This document shows positions 58,660-64,000 of a stretch of 64,000 nucleotides of DNA, one piece after another; positions within the stretch are counted from its first letter, which is position 1, and every line of letters starts with the position of its first letter. This DNA comes from Dactylorhiza incarnata (taxonomy: Eukaryota; Streptophyta; Magnoliopsida; Asparagales; Orchidaceae): contig JAWHQI010000028.1 in assembly GCA_033032865.1 (NCBI GenBank), forward strand, positions 7,149,001 to 7,213,000, given 5' to 3'. The notes below the pieces were generated by a model that ran no database searches, was not told the DNA's origin, and saw nothing but the letters and a program-made list of their open reading frames with translations. The position numbers and the translations under genes were made by a program.

Positions 58660-59128
58660 GGCGAGGATGTCGCCTAGTCGCCTGGGCACCCTTTTTTTTG
58701 CTCGCCCGGCGACCTTTTGTAAACCCCTTGAAGATTTTTCCGTACATCAAATGTTTATAAATGAAAAAAGTCAAAGCTTTTGCTCGCCTGTTTCTTTGGT
58801 GCTTGCTTTCTTTTTTGAATGCCGCTTAGGCTCCTAGACTCGGGGCGAGGGTGAGTGCTCGCTAGGCTCTTAGGATCGAGGCGGGAGCGAGTGCTTCTTC
58901 ATACTCGCCACTGTATACTCGCACAGCCATACTCGCCTTCTTCAATGTTTCCCTTGGTGGAGTCGAGTCGTGGGGGAGGGGGGGTACTTGGAGGATCCCG
59001 AGGGACATATGCTCAACTCAAGGCCTCGCTTTATACCTGGTGAAGAGCCCATTAAAATTATTTAAGGGAGTTTGTTTATGAGAGAGGGGGTAGGGAACGG
59101 CAGTCGGGGAGGTCCGGAGGGACACCTC
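58660..59128. other. 3' flank of gene B
   Basis: Contains a likely polyadenylation region (TTTATAAATGAAAAAAG near 58750) and further ATACTCGCC and GCGAG motifs up to about 58940. No gene is visible. It is cut by the LTR at 59129. Confidence 0.5.
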
Positions 59129-59328
59129 TGTAAGACCCCCCCTCCCAAATCGACGGTCCGACCGGGGGATCTTATCGCACACCACCCTTTAGCACGACGC
59201 CGAAGCGACTCCGAAGGGTGAAGGCCCAAGCTTCTCCAACCCTTTTCCTTGAACACTCCGAAGTCACGCCTAGGGGTGGTGTTAAGCGAAAGTCACTACA
59301 CACCAACAGAGTAAGGAAGCAGTATTTT

Positions 59329-59445
59329 AGCGGAAGACATTATTAAAGAGTGCGCTTTGTTACCCTTAGCGGAAGACATTATTAAAGAGTGCGCTTTGTT
59401 ACCCTTAGCGGAAGACATTATTTATAGCGGAAGATTAAATATCAC
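59329..59445. repeat. 39-bp tandem repeat, three copies
   Basis: Unit begins AGCGGAAGACATTATT. Copies start at 59329, 59368 and 59407; the third is partial. Confidence 0.9.
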
Positions 59446-59934
59446 AGAAACCATAATTTCAAAACCTGTATGAGTAATATTGATTTCGCCGCCGCAATGA
59501 ATCCTATCCATCAAGGCTTCATTGCATCATATATGTATACCCTGAGATAGGGCGCAACAAAAGGAGATGCGGCTTAATAAAACTTTATACCTGACGTAGC
59601 CTGATCCGTGGCTTCATCCACACATAGGTGCTGTCACTCATCCGCACCTGTCACCTGTGCTAAAGACAAGTTATTAGAACTACAAACAGAATCCAACTCC
59701 TACTAACACCCAAACATAATATAACAATTATAAGGAAGGGGATATCTGGACTCTTATTGGGCCGAGGCGGTCTTCCCACGACCACCGCCTACGTACTCCG
59801 TATCATCCTGCATACGGCCTCAGACCCACGTAGTTCTATTAGTTTCGCACGGGTTGCCCTCCCAGACCGTCCATCGCGCGGGTTGCCTTAGAGTAAAACT
59901 CATAGGCCATCCGATTTTATCCCAAGGCACGATA

Positions 59935-60277
59935 TATTCCCGTAGGAATATTTCCCGAAGGCACAACTTATTCCCCGTAGGAATTACTTTCTCGAAGGCA
60001 ACATTTCATTCCCGTAGGAATTACTTTCTCGAAGGCAACATTTCATTCCCGTAGGAATTACTTTCTCGAAGGCAACCTTTCATTCCCGTAGGAATTACTT
60101 TCTCGAAGGCAACATTTCATTCCCGTAGGAATTACTTTCTCGAAGGCAACATTTCATTCCCGTAGGAATTACTTTCTCGAAGGCAACATTTCATTCCCGT
60201 AGGAATTACTTTCTCGAAGGCAACATTTCATTCCCGTAGGAATTACTTTCTCGAAGGCAACCTTTCATTCCCGTAGA
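59935..60277. repeat. 37-bp minisatellite
   Basis: Eight near-identical units with CTCGAAGGCAAC at 59991, 60028, 60065 and so on every 37 bp, plus a degenerate leading unit. Each contains CATTCCCGTAGGAATTACTT. Confidence 0.92.
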
Positions 60278-61019
60278 AATTAAGAAAACTCTCTCAAAGC
60301 TTAACAAAATATCCACCCGTAGTTTTGTAGAAGGAGAGAAGACGAACTCTTTATAAGCTTAGCATATCTCTATCCGAGAAGGTACCACTAATTTAACTCG
60401 GCTGGCAAACAAATCCAACCTGCCCACATAGGGCACAATTGCATTCATGTAGACCTTCGTCGATCATTTCGGTGCTTGGCGATCAATCCCCAGTCATCCA
60501 CATAAGACCCGCTTGTATTTATGTAAACTTCCGTCAATCACTTGAATGCTTGGTAATCAAGCCCAAGACACCCATAAGCTTTATAGGCACAAGAAGTAGC
60601 ACAGTAGTGTGAAAGAGAGAAATAAGATGAAGAGTAGACGAAAATAGATAAGGTTTAGAGTCTACCATTTGTCGGAGGAGGAAGAGATGAAGCTCCCTCA
60701 ATCGGATACCAAACCAGATGAAGATAGGCTCAAGTAAGAGGCGGAGAAGGGGTTCCTCTTGGGTGATGCTTATGGTGTGAGAGTCCCCCATAAATTTCAT
60801 GCCTAGGCATATGATCGCATTCCTAATTTCTACCAATTCGGAGTAGCACGACTCCATTCCTCACCAAATCGGAACGACAAGGAAAACTAATAAGTGGCAG
60901 ATTCCTGCCATGGGAGGGAGAATTGAGGTAGGAGGAGGAGGAAGAGAGAGTGAAGCTATCATACCTTGTCGTGAGCTATGAAGGGCAACCCCCTTATTAA
61001 AAATACAGCAGCAGCCCCC

Positions 61020-62290
61020 ATTAGACCAAGAGGGGACAAGAGCAGCCCCAAATCAATAAGGTAAAGGGGCAGCTCAAAGCAAACAGCCCCAAATCAACAA
61101 GGTAAAGAGCAGCTCAAAGCAAACAGCCCCAAATCAACAAGGTAAGAGCAGCTCAAAGCAAACAGCCCCAAATCAACAAGGTAAAGAGCAGCTCAAAGCA
61201 AACAGCCCCAAATCAACAAGGTAAGAGCAGCCCCAGCAAAACAGCCCCAAATCAATAAGGTAAAGAGCAGTTCAAAGCAACAAACCTGCAGTCCAAGTTA
61301 ACAAGGAGCAGCCCCAAAACAACAAGGAGCAGCCCCCAAACTAACAAGGAAAGGAGCAGCCCCAACTATTAAACCTGCAGTCCAAGCTAGCAAGAAGCAG
61401 CCCCCACACCAACAAGGAAAGGAGCAACCCAAAGCAACAAACCTGCAGCCCAATTCAACAAGGAGCAGCACCCAAACCAACAAGGAAAGGAGCAGCCCCA
61501 TTTCAACAAAGTAAGAGCAGCTCAAAGCAAACAGACCTGCAGCCCAATTCAACAAGGAGCAGCACCCAAACCAACAAGGAAAGGAGCAGCCCCATTTCAA
61601 CAAACCTGCAGTCCAACTCAACAAGGAGCAGCCCCCAAACCAACAAGGAAAGGAGCAGCCCCATTTCAACAAACCTGCAGTCCAACTCAACAAGGAGCAG
61701 CCCCCAATTGCAATACAAAAAAGGCAGCCCCCAAATGCAATACTAAAAGGCAGCCCCCAAATGCAATACTAAAAGGCAGCCCCATTATCAGCAAGGAGCA
61801 GCCCCCAAATGAGAAGGACAGTAGCAGTTCAATACTAGCAGCCCCCTCCGATTAAACATGAAAATAAGGTAGCCCAACCAAACAATGATATGAGAAGCAG
61901 CCCAATTTAGTCCAAGAAATGTATAAGCAGCCCCCAAAATAACAAGGGAAGGAGCAGCCCCAAAATAACAACCTGCAGTCCAATTCAACAAGGAGCAGCC
62001 CCCAAAACAACAAGGGAAGGAGCAGCCCCAAAACAACAACCTGCAGTCCAATTCAACGAGGAGCAGCCCCCAAACCAACAAGGGAAGGAGCAGCCCCAAA
62101 ACAACAACCTGCAGTCCAATTCAACAAGGAGCATCCCCCAAACCAACAAGGGAAGGAGCAGCCCCAAAACAACAACCTGCAGTCCAATTCAACAAGGAGC
62201 AGCCCCCAAACCAACAAGGGAAGGAGCAGACCCACATTAACAACAAGGAGCAGCCCCCAAGTCAACAAGGAAAGAACAAAGCAAGAAGCC
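61020..62290. repeat. AGCAGCCCC-type minisatellite (about 40- and 68/69-bp units)
   Basis: The left part has ~37-40-bp units of AGCCCCAAATCAACAAGG. The right part has 68- or 69-bp units marked by ACCTGCAGTCCAA (for example 61604, 61673, 61971, 62039, 62107, 62175). Minus-strand open frames are an artefact of the repeat. Confidence 0.85.
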
Positions 62291-63377
62291 ACCCCACCTG
62301 AGCATAATTATAGAAATGAATCTCTAGAAGGGGTAAACCAACCACCAAACTCCTACTAATAACAAGTGTAGGATTTATCAATAGCATCATAAAAATAAGG
62401 CGGTCGGGTCTCTTAATTAGGATGAGCAGGATTGTCATAAGCCTCACCCAGAACAAGCCGGTTTAGCCCAACTTAGGAAACAAGGTTCTGAATCAACATT
62501 CAATATGATAGAAAGAAATCAAAATCAGCCAAGAGCCCTAATTTGGCTATAGCTTTTATCCAGAACCAACCAACTCAGCCCAATTGACAAAAAGAATGAG
62601 TATAAGCCCAGATTTTTGAAAAGAAAATCAAGTTCATGCATCCAAGATTTAGCAAGCACAACCAAGAATAAGCAAATCCAGAATTTTTGTTAGAACCTAG
62701 AGCATGACTCTCAATTTCTTATGCAAGAATCGAGCATATAAATCAAGGATAAAAGCCCAACTTTCTACCACGAGATCGACCCGGAAGCTCGCCAATTTAG
62801 TCTAAATAAACCCAGACTTTTTGCAAACCAGAGAGGAGTGGTGAATCAGCTAAAGAGGAAGAAAGAAAAGGAGGAGAAGAAATTTCCTGCACAAGCAACT
62901 CGCCACCAGCATAAATTTCCAAAAAAAATCAACACAAAGCCTGGACGAAAATCGGGAAGGCAACCTCATAGCAGCTATCAGTGCAAGTAATGAACCATCC
63001 AACATTTGCTAGCATAATAAAGCAATATTTGCCCCTCCCGATTTTGTAAGAATCAAACGTATAAATCAAGGGTAAGAACCCAGATCTTTGCCACAAGATC
63101 AAATCAGGAGCAGCCCAACTAACAGCATACCAACAAGAATCAACATAGCAGCCCTTGCCGTGAAACCCTCTGCCAGGACAGAGCTTCGGGGAGGGGAAGA
63201 GGAGGAGGAAGGAAGAGAGGAGGGCGAGAAGTGACCTTGCCGCCCAGCCCTTGTATAGCCATGGTCGACCAATCTGACGCCCCCAGCGAGCTCGCCCATG
63301 GTTTTCGCCCACGGTTTTTCCGCCCCTGGTTTAGCCCACCTCCCTCATTTCATCGCTGGTTTAGGTTTAGATTTTTA
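62291..63377. other. Unannotated LTR sequence
   Basis: AT-rich then CT-rich sequence with no recognisable gene, repeat or promoter that I can support. Confidence 0.4.
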
Positions 63378-63452
63378 ATATATATATATATGTATATTTA
63401 TATATACAAATATATATATATACATATCTTTATATACATATATATATATTAT
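63378..63452. repeat. TA-rich microsatellite
   Basis: Interrupted (TA)n with occasional C and G, about 75 bp. Confidence 0.9.
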
Positions 63453-63489
63453 GCGCTAACAACTCTTAAGATAAGTGCGGGGAAAATGC

Positions 63490-64000
63490 GCAGAGGGTGT
63501 CGTCGTGTTCGTGTCAACCATACGAAGCTAACGGAATTATCTAAAGTTGATTCCGAGTCCGTTCATTCAATATTTTAAACTGGCGTTGTTGTGGCGCTCG
63601 ACGTTACTCAAAATAGTGGTTTTCTTCAAATGACCTCGGATCGGAACGAAACGAATTCCGTTGCACTCGTATTGACCATACGAGTCTAACGTAACTGACG
63701 GAAATCGATTTGGAGCATGTATGCTCCATATTCTAAAATTGCGTCGTCGTGGCGCGCTGCGATACTCAAAACGGTCACTTTCACCAAATGACCTCTGATT
63801 GAAACGAAACGAGTTCCGTTGCACTCGTGTCAGCTATACGAGTCTAACGTAACTGACGGAAGTCGATTCGGAGCACGTATGCTCCATATTCTAAAATTGC
63901 GTCGTCGTGACGCGCTGCGATACTCAAAACGGTCACTTTCACCAAATGACCTCTGATTGAAACGAAACGAGTTCCGTTGCACTTGTGTCAACTATACGAG
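63490..64000. repeat. 158-bp tandem repeat, continuing beyond window
   Basis: TTCCGTTGCACT recurs at 63656, 63814 and 63972, spaced exactly 158 bp, with a diverged first unit near 63498. The units contain TTCACCAAATGACCTC and an imperfect palindrome GGAGCAYGTATGCTCC. The later units are more alike than the first. Confidence 0.9.

Larger units (their letters stand above)
59129..64000 (-). repeat. Very long Tekay/Del-like LTR, incomplete
   Basis: Starts TGTAAGACCCCCCCTCCC, almost the same as the LTR edge at 41966 and 49514. No matching end (GTTACA) occurs before the window ends, so it is at least 4.87 kb if it is one LTR. It contains a 39-bp triplication, a 37-bp minisatellite, a 68/69-bp array, a TA microsatellite and a 158-bp tandem repeat. 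No supported coding region. The part beyond 63,480 could be a neighbouring satellite instead. Confidence 0.6.

Noticed and set aside
58101..58689. Minus-strand Ser- and His-rich open frames.
   Set aside because: They are antisense to the acidic tail and coiled-coil exon of gene B, whose splice phases support the plus strand.
59991..60277. Regular 37-bp repeats resembling a CRISPR array.
   Set aside because: The units are contiguous without variable spacers, and the context is a plant LTR.
61298..62292. Minus-strand open frames rich in Leu, Trp and Cys (repeated LLLPLLVWG and similar).
   Set aside because: They are translations of the 68/69-bp tandem array. The repeats explain both length and periodicity, and there is no start context or family motif.

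Overview
The window is plant nuclear DNA from a large, repeat-rich angiosperm genome, probably a eudicot. I see no single-copy host gene, no RNA gene and no prokaryotic feature. Nearly every base belongs to LTR retrotransposons nested in one another. Primer-binding sites complementary to plant tRNA-iMet and tRNA-Asp, 5-bp target-site duplications (TSDs) and Gag, integrase and reverse-transcriptase motifs identify them.

Layout. (1) 1-~4110: 5' part of a minus-strand Athila-like Ty3/Gypsy element with a ~2.1 kb LTR. (2) ~4111-27307: Sirevirus #1 (Ty1/Copia, minus), with its 5' LTR at 26028-27307. It is broken by a plus-strand Athila-type element that has gag and protease but no RT or integrase (6173-13222, TSD AGGGT) and by a Tork/Tnt1-like Copia (~15892-24217). 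That Copia carries a solo Tekay-like LTR (18251-20220, TSD AAAGA). (3) 27308-53806: an older, related Sirevirus #2 (minus). It was hit by Sirevirus #1, by a gag-only Sirevirus relative (31473-39279, TSD TCAAG) and, in its LTR, by a very young element with 4.1 kb LTRs and almost no coding capacity (Tekay/Del-like, 41966-53633, TSD AATTT). (4) 53807-59128: end of another minus-strand element whose interior carries two oppositely oriented, spliced accessory genes, each with its own TATA box. (5) 59129-64000: a very long Tekay-like LTR full of minisatellites, ending in a 158-bp tandem repeat.

The most unusual signal is shared by unrelated elements. In most LTRs here, and in two internal promoters, a cluster of short, CpG-rich palindromic motifs lies directly upstream of the TATA box. 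The motif differs between elements. At the same site in the two Sireviruses, upstream of a spliced accessory gene, it has been exchanged for a different palindrome while the flanks still align. Some motifs recur in unrelated families. The accessory proteins are lysine-rich and coiled-coil. One working idea is a modular cis-code read by self-encoded or host DNA-binding proteins, comparable to VANC anti-silencing proteins and their motifs. That idea is inference.

A second unusual signal is pairs of hairpins that keep the same loop but have different, still perfectly paired stems. They occur in the Tekay-like LTRs and in the gag-only Copia.

Most coding regions are dead. Many of the in-frame stops are single C-to-T or G-to-A changes of Gln, Trp or Arg codons, as expected from deamination of methylated cytosine.
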